This document shows, one piece after another, positions 23,286 to 33,978 of a stretch of DNA of 64,000 nt. The notes under the pieces are model-generated. The model searched no databases. It was not told the origin of the DNA and worked only from the letters and a program-made list of their open reading frames with translations. The position numbers and the translations under genes were made by a program. This DNA is from Anaeramoeba flamelloides. Its lineage: Eukaryota; Metamonada; Anaeramoebidae. The stretch spans positions 6,448,001 through 6,512,000 of the forward strand of contig JANTQA010000033.1 of NCBI GenBank assembly GCA_027625915.1, in the 5' to 3' direction. How positions within the stretch are numbered: position 1 is the first letter of the stretch; every line of letters starts with the position of its first letter.

Positions 23286-24130
23286 TGAAGGTTCGAGCCA
23301 ATACCATGAAAAATAATTTTCTGAAATGGACCAAAAAAAAAATAGTAATTTTTATGAAATTCCTTATTTCCAATTAAAAACTAACCAATACTCAAGCCAA
23401 ATCGATCTCTAAAAATCACCAATCAAAAAAGAGGACATTTTTAGAAAAGGCGCCAAAGAGCCAAACACTCAATTTTCAATTAGAATTGTTATGAAACATA
23501 ATTTTTAAAAGAAACTATGTTATTTTTGAAGGGTCGTTCTTTGTAGATTTTTGAGATCCCAAAGTATTTTTTCATTTTTTTCATTTCACAAATGAGTTAT
23601 TTTTTTATCGAAAGAATGTTACAAAATCTTACTTGGTCAAATTTAGAGGGTTAAAAAATAACCACAAATTAGATTAAATCGAATTAATTTGATTTTGTAC
23701 TTTTAGAAAACAATTTGTTTCAAGTTGAAGAAATTTAATTCTTTGGAAATTTAAAATAAGAAACAAGTAATTTTTTTTTAAAATTTGATTTTTTGAAATT
23801 GATAATCCGTGAATTTTTTTTTTTGTTAGTCAGTTCCACTTTTAAGACCCAAACTTACAACAAAATTTAAGGCACAAAAAAATCTCAAATTAAAACACAT
23901 TTTTTGGAATTTTTTTTTTTACATAAATTATTTTAATAGAATTTGAATTTTGTGACTTAAATTTCGTTGTAAGTTTGGGTCTTTATTTCCGTTGAAAGTT
24001 TGTGTCTTAAAAGTGGAACTTACTGTAATTGAATTTTATCAATCAAAAGAAGTACAATTTCACAATATCCTTCTTAGTGTCAAGTACCATTTGAGAATGG
24101 AGCAAATCCACGATAAGTGAATAGAACCTT
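23286..24130 (+). mobile_element. family B element, copy 3, with nested family D insertion
   Basis: It aligns with the other family B copies from 'ggttcgagccaataccatg' to 'gagcaaatccacgataagtg'. The interval 23829-24025 is absent from the other copies and is a family D element inserted at a TA. The TTAA flanks are no longer clear, so this copy is older or truncated. Confidence 0.7.
23829..24025. mobile_element. family D miniature element, copy 1 (TA-flanked, about 200 bp)
   Basis: An almost palindromic element: GTCAGTTCCACTTTTAAGAC at the left and the reverse complement GTGTCTTAAAAGTGGAACTT at the right. TA stands at 23827-23828 and 24026-24027. The uninterrupted family B copies read straight across this point ('gttatttgaatttt'), which proves insertion with TA duplication. 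The ends and target fit a Tc1/mariner-type miniature element. Confidence 0.85.
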
Positions 24131-24438
24131 TCTGATAATAAATGATAATTTCATTCATGAGAAATTTTGTGTTAATAAATTTCTTTTTTCTCCTTCTTGG
24201 TTATTCAACTTGTTTTGTGGATTTAACGAGGAAACAAATTGGAAAATCCAAAATAGTTCAGTTAAGGTTTCTGAAAAAAATAAATTGGTTTGATAAACAA
24301 ATTATTTTTGACTTGAAAATAAATCAATAAAACAATGATCAGAATTCATTAATTCTTGAACAAATTGTGTTGTAAAATTTTGTTGAAATCTTGTGACAAG
24401 GGGTTTGTGAAATCTTTTGTGAATAAAGTTCATTTAAA

Positions 24439-24531
24439 TTTGATTTTTTTTAAAAAAGAAAAAGAAAAAAGAAAAAAGAAAAGAAAAAGAAAAAGAAAAG
24501 GAAAAGAAAAAGATCCTTTTTTAAAAAAAAA
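24439..24531 (+). repeat. GAAAA-rich simple repeat
   Basis: Irregular AAAGAA/AAAAG units just beyond the 3' side of DAD1. No coding role is apparent. Confidence 0.7.
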
Positions 24532-24654
24532 GTAAAAGATCCTTTCAAAAAAAAAAATTAAATTTGAATAAAGGATCACAACAACACCAAACCAAAATGT
24601 ATTAAAGAATTGAAATCAATGATATCACTTTTGTTAAAAGGATATAAATTTTTT

Positions 24655-24731
24655 TCTTTATTTTTTATTTGTTTTCTTTTTATTTGTTTTCTTTTTATTT
24701 GTTTTCTTGTTTTGTTTTGTTTTGTTTTGTT
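24655..24731 (+). repeat. tandem repeat (about 15-bp TTTATTTGTTTTCTT units, then TTTTG units)
   Basis: About three to four imperfect 15-bp units are followed by TTTTG repeats, immediately downstream of the DAD1 stop codon on the minus-strand gene. It probably lies in or near the 3' untranslated region. Confidence 0.7.
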
Positions 24732-24821
24732 GTGCTGATTAATGATTATAAGGTTCAAAGTTCAAGTAAATTGAACAAACAAGAAAAAAGGTGAATTAAA
24801 AAAAGAATAAAAAGTGTTTGT

Positions 24822-25157
24822 TTAACCAATATAATTAAAAACAGCAAGATGCAAAATTACATTACAAATCAGAAAATCAACAAAGGCACGCTTTATTGAG
24901 ACCTTTGTTTCTTTGTTTTCAGGATCCACCAAAGTACGGAGATTGATTGTGAGAACGAAGGACCCAACTGTTGAGATAAACCCTGCCAAAAAGCTGTTAA
25001 ATGGAAACTTGCCAACAAGAAAGACATAAACAAATTGAAAGATCCCAGTTAAAAATTGGAACAAAAGAAAGCAATCGATAATTTTTAATGATTGTGTTGC
25101 TGAATTTTTGTAACCATCAAATATTCTTTTAAAGACTTTAAATGAATTTTCAGTCAT
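24822..25157 (-). CDS. DAD1: oligosaccharyltransferase subunit DAD1/OST2
   Basis: An intact 111-residue single-exon frame, the normal length of the family. It opens MTENSFKVFKRIFDGY and contains the family's KIIDCFLLFQFLTGIFQFVY block. Next come the VGKFPFNSFLAGFISTVGSF segment and the conserved LTINLR followed by the RAFVDFLICNVILHLAVFNY C-terminus. Three hydrophobic segments span the endoplasmic-reticulum membrane. DAD1 is a small non-catalytic subunit of the oligosaccharyltransferase complex that transfers the lipid-linked glycan to Asn of nascent secretory proteins. The ATG at 25157 gives the usual N-terminus and no intron is needed. Neighbours are repeats on both sides, so it is an isolated gene. 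Confidence 0.96.
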   Translation of the reverse strand: MTENSFKVFKRIFDGYKNSATQSLKIIDCFLLFQFLTGIFQFVYVFLVGKFPFNSFLAGFISTVGSFVLTINLRTLVDPENKETKVSIKRAFVDFLICNVILHLAVFNYIG

Positions 25158-26582
25158 TTTCTGAGCAATTATTTGAGAAAAAGTAAAAAATAGAAAAATG
25201 ATTTTTCTTTATCAAATGATTATCGAATTAAAGTTTATAATCCTTGATTCATCAAAAAAAGGATTGTGTTGTATTAGGTATTGAGATGTGATATTTTGGT
25301 TCTTGGTTGATTGTTCTTCAACTTTTTATTAATTATTATTTAAGTGGAGAATTAGAAAAGGGGTGTGTTATCTGTGATTTAAGAAAAGCACAAAATGTAA
25401 TTTATATCCATATTCTCTGTTGAATTTTATGTTAGACGAAGAAATTTGAGACCTATTGATTGTTTCTTTCTGATTTTGTATTTTTTGGTTCTTTTTGAGA
25501 AAACAGTGTAAAATCCAAGAATAAACTTTGAATTTTAATTGGTATGATTTTAGCAAAATTTGTAAATTTTTTTGTTGTGTTATTGGAAAGTGTAAGCCTA
25601 TTTTGTTTTTTTTTTGACTAATCTTGTCTAAAAAAAAAGTTTTCTAATTTTATATGATTTTATTTCGTTGGATTGATAATTTTGATTGTAAAAATTGAAA
25701 TATTCTATGTCTCAATTCTATATCCAGTTTTTTTTTTTTTTTGTTCAAATTAATATATTTAATATTCATTATCAAATCAAAATGAAATAAATATTGAAGA
25801 GTTAAACAAAAAGAAATAATGAATGTTTTTTTTCTTAATTTGAATTATTGAAAAAACTAACAAAAATTATTTAATCTAATAATAAAAAGATAAAAAGGTG
25901 GAGAAAAACATATTTGTCCAAAATAAAAATAGGACAATTTATATATATATATATATATATATATTGTATGTTATAAATACGAATAATCATACATATTTTC
26001 AAAAATATTGAAATATTTTTTTCATACTAAGGCTGTGATTTAATTTTACAATCACTCTTTCCTATTTAACAATGCATTATTATATTAACAAGTTATATTG
26101 GAAAAAGTCACACAAAATTGTTTCCAAATGTATCCAAAAACAGTTTTCAAATATAAAAGAGTAGAGGAATTGAAATTTTTATTATTTTTCTTTTTTTTCT
26201 ACATTTAAAATTATTTTAAGCAACATGAACTAGAGGAAAAATAATCTAAAAACATCAATTAAAAAAATTTTATTGTATTATAATTTTCTAATATTTGAAG
26301 TTTTCACTAAATTAATTTAATCGTTAGTTCGATTTCATTTTTTTCTGAATTAATGATTTTAATTTGTTTATCACTAATAAAATGTAATGGATAATGAAAA
26401 AAAAAAAAAAAATACTGGTGAAAGTATATTAATTGGTTAAGGTTTATTTGCTCATTTTTTGTAAATCTTATAAATAAAAAGTTGATATGTTAATCGGACC
26501 GAATTATCCTATTCGAAGATAAAAAAAATTAAAGGGGGTATATCAAGAAAATAATAATAAAATTAAAGGGGGTTTTAATATA
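25158..26582. other. gene-free stretch upstream of DAD1, with an AT microsatellite
   Basis: It should contain the DAD1 promoter at its left end. An (AT) dinucleotide run lies at about 25939-25965. No gene was recognised. Confidence 0.4.
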
Positions 26583-26774
26583 CAGTCAGTTCCACTTTTG
26601 AGACACAAACTTTAAACAAAATTCAGCACACAAAAATCTCAAATTAAAACATTTTTTGGAATTTTTTTTACACCAATTATTTTACTAGAATTTGAAGTTT
26701 CAACCTTAATTTGAGATTTTTTTTTGTTTCTTTATATTTTGTTCAATTTTGTATCTTAAAAGTGGAATTGACTG
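26583..26774. mobile_element. family D miniature element, copy 2 (TA-flanked)
   Basis: CAGTCAGTTCCACTTTTGAG at the left and GTATCTTAAAAGTGGAATTG followed by ACTG at the right form terminal inverted repeats. TA dinucleotides flank at 26581-26582 and 26775-26776. It has the best preserved ends of the four family D copies. No gene. Confidence 0.85.
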
Positions 26775-27525
26775 TAATTAGAAATTTTTTGAAAACAAAA
26801 TCATAAAAATAAGTTATATTAACAAAATTCAACTTGGAAAAAAGTGAGGGGGGCAAATATAAAATTTGATACATTGACTATAAATAATAAATAATTTTAT
26901 CAATTTATTTCGTTAAATTTTAGTAGGTTTGATTATATCTGTTTATAAAAAAAAATATTGTTATTTTCATTTTTAAGATTTATTTTATTTTATGAAAACA
27001 TAAATTAATCATAATATTCTCGTCGAGAGTAATATTTGCTTTGGGTAAAAAAGCATTCAATTTCATAATTTAATTAATGAAATATTTACAATTTACATGA
27101 AGAAATGGAAAACGAAGAGAAGAGCTATACCATTTCCGATATTTTTAATAATTTGGTGGGATTGTTAATACTGGCCAAATAAATATTTTGTAAAAAAACT
27201 GTTTATTCTTCATAATAATCTCATAATCACTTCAATTGATAAGGAATGGTGATATTAAAGGTTTGGGTTAGTAATCCATTTGATAGACTGACCTATAATT
27301 TATAATAATAATTTATTAATTATTTAAAGTGGTAATAGGAACAAATTTAAACTTTAATCCCAATGTTGAAATTAATTATTCCATCAATAATACTCTACGT
27401 TATAAACAGTCTCCCAAAATAATTCCAATATTTAGACTCTTTAAAACTACAATAATTTAAAATTGAATCATATGTTGTATTAATTAGAAAAGTGTCAGTT
27501 TTCGTTTGAATTTTTAACTTGTTAA

Positions 27526-28214
27526 GGGTCGATTCATCTACCTTGATTTTACTTCATACTCAATGGGGTGACCTAAGACCTAAAATGTTATTGTGAAATA
27601 TCCCTTTTTTTGGTTGATAAAATTCAAATAACAACAAAAAAAAATTAATGGGATCATCTTTGACAAAACATTTAATGAATAAAAATAAGTTTTAAAGTAT
27701 TCTCAATTTTATAAAATCAAAATTTAAAAAAAAAAGCATCTTTTCTCATTTTATTTATCCAAATGGTTAAATTTCTTCAATTTAAAACAAATTGCTTTCT
27801 TGAATTTCACAATCAATTTAATTCGATTTAATCCGATTTGTGGTTATTTTCGAAAACTCTAAATTGTATCAAGTAAGGATTATATAATATTCTTACCATA
27901 AAAATAACTCATTTGAAAAATGAAAAAAAAGAAAAAAAAAACTCACCTAGATCTCAAAAACGCTAAAGGGCGACACTTCAAAACTGACATAGTTTTTTTC
28001 AAAATTGTATATTCTAGCCATTCTAATTGGAAATCGAGTATCGCTCTTTGTCGCTTTTTTCTAAAAATGTCTTCATCTTTATTTGTTGATTTTTCGAGAT
28101 CGATCATACACCCTAGGTTGGTTGGTTATAGATTGGTGTTAGGTCCTCCTAAAAATTACTAAAAAGTTTTTTTCCATTTCAGAAAAAAATTTTTTCACCG
28201 TACTGACTATACCC
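27526..28214 (-). mobile_element. family B element, copy 5, reversed (TTAA-flanked)
   Basis: It aligns in reverse with the other family B copies. TTAA lies at 27522-27525 and 28215-28218. The ends GGGTCGATTCATCTACC and, reversed, GGGTATAGTCAGTACGG are imperfect inverted repeats. At 689 bp it is one of the cleanest copies. An 80-residue open frame across 27920-28162 is Lys-rich and is not conserved as protein in the other copies. Confidence 0.8.
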
Positions 28215-28741
28215 TTAAAGTCCCTTTTAAGAATAATTTTTCAAAAATTTTAAAAATTATTATATTCTTGTTCTATTGAATCTTAAAAGGGATTTCTTAC
28301 ATTAGTAAAAACCTCTATGTTTCTAAAAAAGAATAGTTTGATTCCATTTTAAAGTGAAAAATATCTGATTGAAAAGGAACAAACCCAAAATTAAAACAAT
28401 TGCCGTAAAGATTCTTAAAACTAAAATATCAAGAAGAAAAACCTCTCAAATTTTTTGTTTTTTAGTCATAATTTAGTTTTCTCAAACTTTTTTTAAAAAA
28501 ATATATTTGTTGATTATTAAATTTTGAGAATGATGGTATTCGATTATAACTGCAATTAAAACGGAAAATAAGCAGAGATTGGCCATTGATATAAAAAAGA
28601 ATCATTTGGTTCCATGGAATCAAAAAAAGAATTACTTGAGGTAATTTTTTCAAAAAAGAATCAAAACGTGAACTTATTTTATAAAGTATTTTTTGGATAA
28701 ATTTTAATTTGTGATAAATATATTTTTAGAAAATTTATGGT

Positions 28742-30910
28742 TAACTACAAAATATTTTTGATTGCTTTCCAATTAACATTAATATTATAAATAACTTTTT
28801 TGATTTTTTCAAAAATTTCTAAAAATAATAAAATAGTTGAAAAGAATTCAAATTTTCTCGATTTGATCAAATATAATAGAAAGAAAATTCAAAACAAAAA
28901 AATAACAAAAATAACAAAATTAATGAACTTTATTTAAGGTTTTTAATTTTTTTTTTTAATTTTGTTTTGAGGTTTTTTCTGTAGAAAAAAATTTTAAAAA
29001 TAATTTTGCTTCAGGTTGTTCATAATTTTTATGTTTCTATATTGTTTATCAAAATTGAAAGATACAATTTTAAATAAAGAAGAAAAATAATCAATTGATT
29101 TAACAGTTTTTTTTTTGGTTTTGTTTGTTGTAATTGTTGTTTTTTCTTGGGAATCTTTTTTTTGATATCCTCCTCTTCTTCTATTGTATGTTCTGACTTG
29201 GAATTTTGTGTTGTCTCCAAATATTTTGAGTTCTCCAATCATTTTTTTGGTTACTTTGTCAACCTTTTGGTTTTTAAAATTATTTGTTGTTGATAAAATA
29301 TAAATTCAATTTAAAAAGAATTGTTCAACAAACAAAGAATAAAAAAACTTGTTTTTTTTTTTTTTCTTTATTATCAAATTTTTTTTTTCTTTTTAATTTA
29401 AGATGTTTTTTAAAAGTGGTTGATTAATTTTTAAAAAACGATCAAAAGAATAGTTTTATTTGAGTTTGGATTTTCATGTTTGAGATAGTTTTGTTAAAGA
29501 CTTTTTGATAATGAAAAGATCAGGGAACAAGTTTTTTTGTTGTTGTTTGATAAACAATTCTTGTAAAAAGTTTGTTTTTTTTTTTTGAGAATTTCAAAAA
29601 AAAAAAAAAGAAAAAAAAATAAAAAAAGCTTTAGATGGGAAAGATCTTTAAAAAAAACAAAAACACAAAAAAAAAAAAAAATATTTACGTAAACAAAATC
29701 TTTTTCAACATATGATTTTTCTGGTACCCAATTGTCTCTTCTTTCTTTTTCTTCTTCTTGAAGTTTAATTGAGATTCCTGGAACTGGTCCTCTTTCAATT
29801 CTCTTCATTAAATGAGTGACATATCCGGCAATCTAATTTGTGGAAAATGAAAAAAAAAAAAAAAGAAAAAAAAAACAAAAAGCAAAAAAAAAAAATAAAA
29901 TAAAAAGCAAATAAAGCAAAATAAGAAAAGATCAATAAGCACATTGTAAATTAAGTTTAAAACCAAAAGTGAACACAAACTTTGTTTCTAAGTCTTTTTG
30001 TTGGGATGGAAGCAACTTCACTACAGATTTTTTTGTTAACTTGAAAATCAATGGTAAGCTTGGTATAATATTTTTCTACAATCAAGCGTGCTGCTCTTTT
30101 GACGGTTTTTGTTCTTACTCTACCCATACTCTAAAAATTCTTTTTGTTATTTTAAGTTTTAAAGGTAAAAAAAATTTATGAAAAATAATAAAAAAAAAAA
30201 TAAAAAGAATGAATGGTAACTATTTTAGCAATTGGTTTGGTATTGTGTTTTTGTGAATTGAGGTTTTAAAAAAGAAGTTTTTTTTGTTTGTTTTTCTGAA
30301 TAAAACAATAAAAAAAAAAGAATTTACATTATTAAAATCGAAAAATAAAAAAATGAATTGTGAAAGTATCAAAATCTTAGTTCTTGAACACTTTCTTATT
30401 TTTCAATCAACACCTTGACTAAAACTTGGGTTAGGTTTGAAGAATTGATCTTCAAAAAATAAACCTATCATTGAAATAATTTGTATTTTTAAATTTTTTA
30501 TTTGATTTTCTGTTTCCTTTTTTCATTTTTTCCAATCTTTATTCTCTGTTTTTTTTTTGAGTTCCACAAAAATATACTCGGAAGACATTGTGTCTAAAAG
30601 TGAAGTTTTCTAATTACGAAGGAAAAAGTCAAATAAGGCTCTTTTACAATCCAACAATCAGAATTTAACATTTCCTAAAAAATTCATCCAAATTTTTCTT
30701 TTCATCTTTCAGAAACTTTTATTGTTTACTTGATCTTGAAAATAATAATTGATTGTTTTTCTCAACAAAAAGGCAAAGGAAAGTTTTTTTAAGGACATAA
30801 ATACATTTTTTGAAAATGAAAATTTTAATTGTAAAAACATTACTGAAAAAAAGATTTTTTGATTGAAACAAGAGATATTGAAACTTTGAAGAGAACAGAT
30901 GGTATTTAAC
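28742..30910. repeat. 2.2-kb segmental duplication, copy 2 (with eS17)
   Basis: Nearly identical to 13231-15412, same orientation, about 15.5 kb downstream. Differences are mostly in homopolymers. One coding difference is a silent GAT/GAC change in the GDNTKF motif of eS17. Confidence 0.9.
28994..30127 (-). CDS. RPS17: 40S ribosomal protein eS17, copy 2 (altered C-terminus)
   Basis: Minus-strand exons 30127-29981, 29832-29689 and 29263-28994. Exon 1 (147 nt) is intact and reads [33 protein letters not shown] and IPTKRLRNK, as expected of eS17. Exon 2 carries [15 protein letters not shown] and the [14 protein letters not shown] core. Exon 3 is normal up to YNRRRGGYQ. There an A run (T run 29156-29163 on plus) is one base shorter than in copy 1, so the frame differs from there on. 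The TAA used in copy 1 is also lost, so the frame runs on to 28994 with about 55 non-homologous residues. The product would be 186 residues, about 40 more than usual. This is either a real C-terminal change or homopolymer miscalling. The 5' part is the intact one of the two copies. Confidence 0.85.
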
Positions 30911-31149
30911 TTATCTTCAGTGACACAGTTTATTTGAAATTAAATCATTCAAATCATTTCATGAAATGTTCAGTAATTAATATTTTAAAAATATGGGGGG
31001 GATATATTTTATTATAAGATATTTACATTCCAATTAAAAATCGTGAAATCAAAAAAATGAAAGAAATGATCAAGAAATAATAAATATTCATCCTTTATTT
31101 ATTGATCTTATCTGGAAATTTGATTCAATTGTTCCTTCTTTACTTGATT

Positions 31150-31900
31150 ACTTTTTTAATTCGGAATGGAAAAACTTGGGTTTGGAAAATATTTGAGAAA
31201 CAAATTCCTTTTTATTTCCTTGGAATTCCCAAATGAATTTTACAAATCCTATTTTCATTTAGTTCATCCAATTCTAGTTTTGGTTCAGAACGTGGGATAT
31301 TTTTTGAATTCTTCTTCAGAGATAAAGATTTATTGGATCTGTTTGTTTGGTTTGATAATTATTTATTTTCCATTATTTGAGAACTCAAAATAATTCTTAA
31401 TCTGATTGAAATTTTTTCTTGAATTTTTCAATTATTTTGGAATGAATCTTTCGTGACTGTTTTTCGATTCCAAGAATTAAACCCCTTTGTTTTAATTTTT
31501 GAAATGGTATTCTTTGTTTTGGCTTGGTTTGATAAAAATATTTGAAAATTGAATTTTGAAAGCAAATTTGTCACAAAAGGTTTTTTAAAATAATAATAAA
31601 TAGTAATGGGGTGAAAAATTAAAAGTGAAGAAAAATTTTGTATTCATATAAATTAAGAAAATAAAGAAAGTAAATCTTCGAAAATTCACTTTTGCTAAAT
31701 TTTTTAGATTTCATTTCTGATTTCAACACTTTTTACTGGAATGGTGATCTTTCGTGTTTGGTCATCTAAAAGAATAGATTTATTTCAAATACACATCATA
31801 ACATGTCCTTTTTTTTGGTTTACATTTTGATTGATTCCAAACTTTTATATAAAATAAATTTCTAGATTGAAATGCTAAATTTAATAAAACCAAAATTTAA
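31150..31900. repeat. repeat family F, copy 1
   Basis: About 750 bp collinear with 32590-33320, in direct orientation. Shared phrases include 'tttggaaaatatttgagaaa', 'cgtgtttggtc' and 'catacaaattaagaa'-like words. Just before and into it (about 31060-31190, plus strand) a frame reads DLIWKFDSIVPSLLDYFF then NSEWKNLGLENI. This vaguely recalls an armadillo repeat of importin-alpha type but soon meets a stop. On the minus strand at 31790-31710, LLDDQTRKITIPVKSVEIRN is open. These may be fragments of an old gene copied with the repeat. I am not confident of the family. Confidence 0.45.
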
Positions 31901-32589
31901 TCAAAAAAAAATCTTAAAAAAATTTAAGATAGAGCTCTGATTTACTTTGGTTCTTTTATACAATTCGAGAAATGTTAGGTATTTTCGTTGCAAATTTTCC
32001 ATATCCAAAGGCACCCAAATAATTATTTTTCAGTAATGTTATTGTGATTAGTATTTTTTCAAAATGGTAACATGTAACTATTTCCCTAATAAAAATGTTT
32101 TTGTACTGAAATATAACATTTTTTTAAAAAATAACTGTAATTTAACATTTGGAAATATCAAATTAGAAAAGATTATTATTTTTTTTAAAAATTTGGGTTT
32201 TTTTGTAATTGATTTCCCTTGAAACTTTTTTTTTTTAAATTGTATTTTTTGTAATTTTGATCCTTTTTATTTTTCTTTTATTTGTTTGAATTTTTTCTCT
32301 CAAAAGAAGTGAAATTGTAAAAGATATCTTATAACGATAATCTAAAACTTTGGTATATAAAAAAAAGATAAGGTCCCCATCCATTATCTTAGTAATGTAC
32401 ATTTTACTCAATTGGGGTCAAAAATATTTCTCAATCAATATATTTACCCAAAATTACCAAATGAAAAAACAAAAAACAATGAAAAAATTAAAAAAAAAAA
32501 TAAATAAAACTTATTTATTTATTAATCTTATTAATTATATTTAAGACAATTATTTATTCTCCACTGGGTTTTACTAATTAATTATTTAT

Positions 32590-33320
32590 TCAAAAACTTA
32601 ATATTTGGAAAATATTTGAGAAATTGATTACTTCTTGTTTCTCAATAATTTTCCAAAATTCTTTTTTCAATCCTATTTTTATTGAAATAATCAAGTTTTG
32701 ATTTTGTTTAGAAAATAAGATACTTTGGATATCTTTTTTTAGAAATATAGGTTTAGTGGATTTATTTAATGTGGTTTATAATAGTGTATTTTTCATCAAA
32801 CACTAAAACTCAAAATAATTTTGAATATTTATTACTGATATTTTTACTATATTTTCTATATCCCTCCTAGTTGTGAGTTTTTCTCTTTTTATTAATTTCT
32901 ATGGTTCAATTCTTGTTCTGTAAACCTGGGAAATAGATTCTTGAATTTTACTTGAGATGATAAAACTATTCAGAAAAAGAATTTTGAAAAAAATTTGTAA
33001 AAATATGTTTTGTAATATAATAATAAAGAGTGATTGATGGAAAATATCAAGGAATTGTTTGGATTCATACAAATTAAGAAGATAAAATTAACAAAAGTTT
33101 GAAAAAGGACTCTTGTCGAAAAAAAGTTTTTTTTCATTCATGATCTCAAAAAGTTTTATATAAAAAGGTTATCTTTCGTGTTTGGTCTTCTAAAGGATAT
33201 TGTTTGTTCGAAATACACACCTTTTTGGAGTCCTATTTTTTTGGTTTAATGTTTAATTAATTTCACTCATTCGTATAAACACATTTCTAGATCCAAAATA
33301 CACATTAAGAAACAAAAAAT
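32590..33320. repeat. repeat family F, copy 2
   Basis: The second, diverged copy of the family F unit, about 1.43 kb downstream of the first. It contains the same order of landmarks, including a minus-strand LEDQTRKITF phrase near 33200. No intact gene. Confidence 0.45.
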
Positions 33321-33439
33321 TAATCAAAAAAATGTTTCCAAAATATAATGGCTTGTATCTTATGATAAAGTTGACTCATTTCAAAACTGAAACATATATA
33401 TAGCAAGATCATAAAAAGAGACAAATAGAAACTTACACA

Positions 33440-33650
33440 GTCAAATTCACAATTATAATTCACAACTTATTATATTAGAAATCGGTAATCAAGTATCACT
33501 CTTTTACTCTTTTTTCCAAAAAATATCTTAGTTTTCAATTGTTGATATTTCGAAATCTAACTACGTCACTTTTCATCTTGTTTTTGCTTGATAACAGAGC
33601 TACAAATTATTGTTAAAAAGTTGTTTTCACCTTATGACTTTACCCGTAAT
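33440..33650 (-). mobile_element. family B relic, copy 6 (one end only)
   Basis: Matches the right part of the reversed copy at 27526-28214: the 'aaatcggNaatcNagtatcNctctt' block, 'gttgatatttcgaaatc', and the terminal 'ttcaccttatgactttaccc'. The other two thirds of the element are missing. Confidence 0.5.
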
Positions 33651-33978
33651 AAACGAATTTTATGAAAGAAATAAAACAGAGTATTTTCTGGAATTAAAAA
33701 CTAAAACGACAACAAAACACTTCATTTTTTAACACTTTACTCCTTCTTTCTGATAAAACAAACATTTTTCGAAAATTGATAAATTCTTTGGGTAATTTGA
33801 GAATCTTTTACACAATTTTTGGAATCATTTTTTCTCTTTGTTACAAAGAGATTTTTGAAATAGAAATTTCCTCATTTTGGTAACAACATTCATACAATAA
33901 ATTAACTTGACTTTTTTTGATTGATTCCTCACATATTAAAAATGTAACCTTGCTTCTTTTTTTTTTTTTTTTGTTTAG

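Noticed and set aside
23286-23300. GGTTCGAGCC resembling a tRNA B box
   Set aside because: No acceptor stem, anticodon arm or A box can be built around it, and it is the terminal part of a family B repeat.
24142-24330. 62-codon frame with a hydrophobic start
   Set aside because: No homology signal. It lies just past a repeat element, with composition typical of chance AT-rich frames.
27920-28162. 80-codon frame starting with a Lys run
   Set aside because: Lies within a family B element and is not conserved as protein in the other copies.
31166-31393. 75-codon plus-strand frame
   Set aside because: Hydrophobic AT-rich composition. The second repeat copy does not keep this frame open, and a different frame looks more protein-like just upstream.
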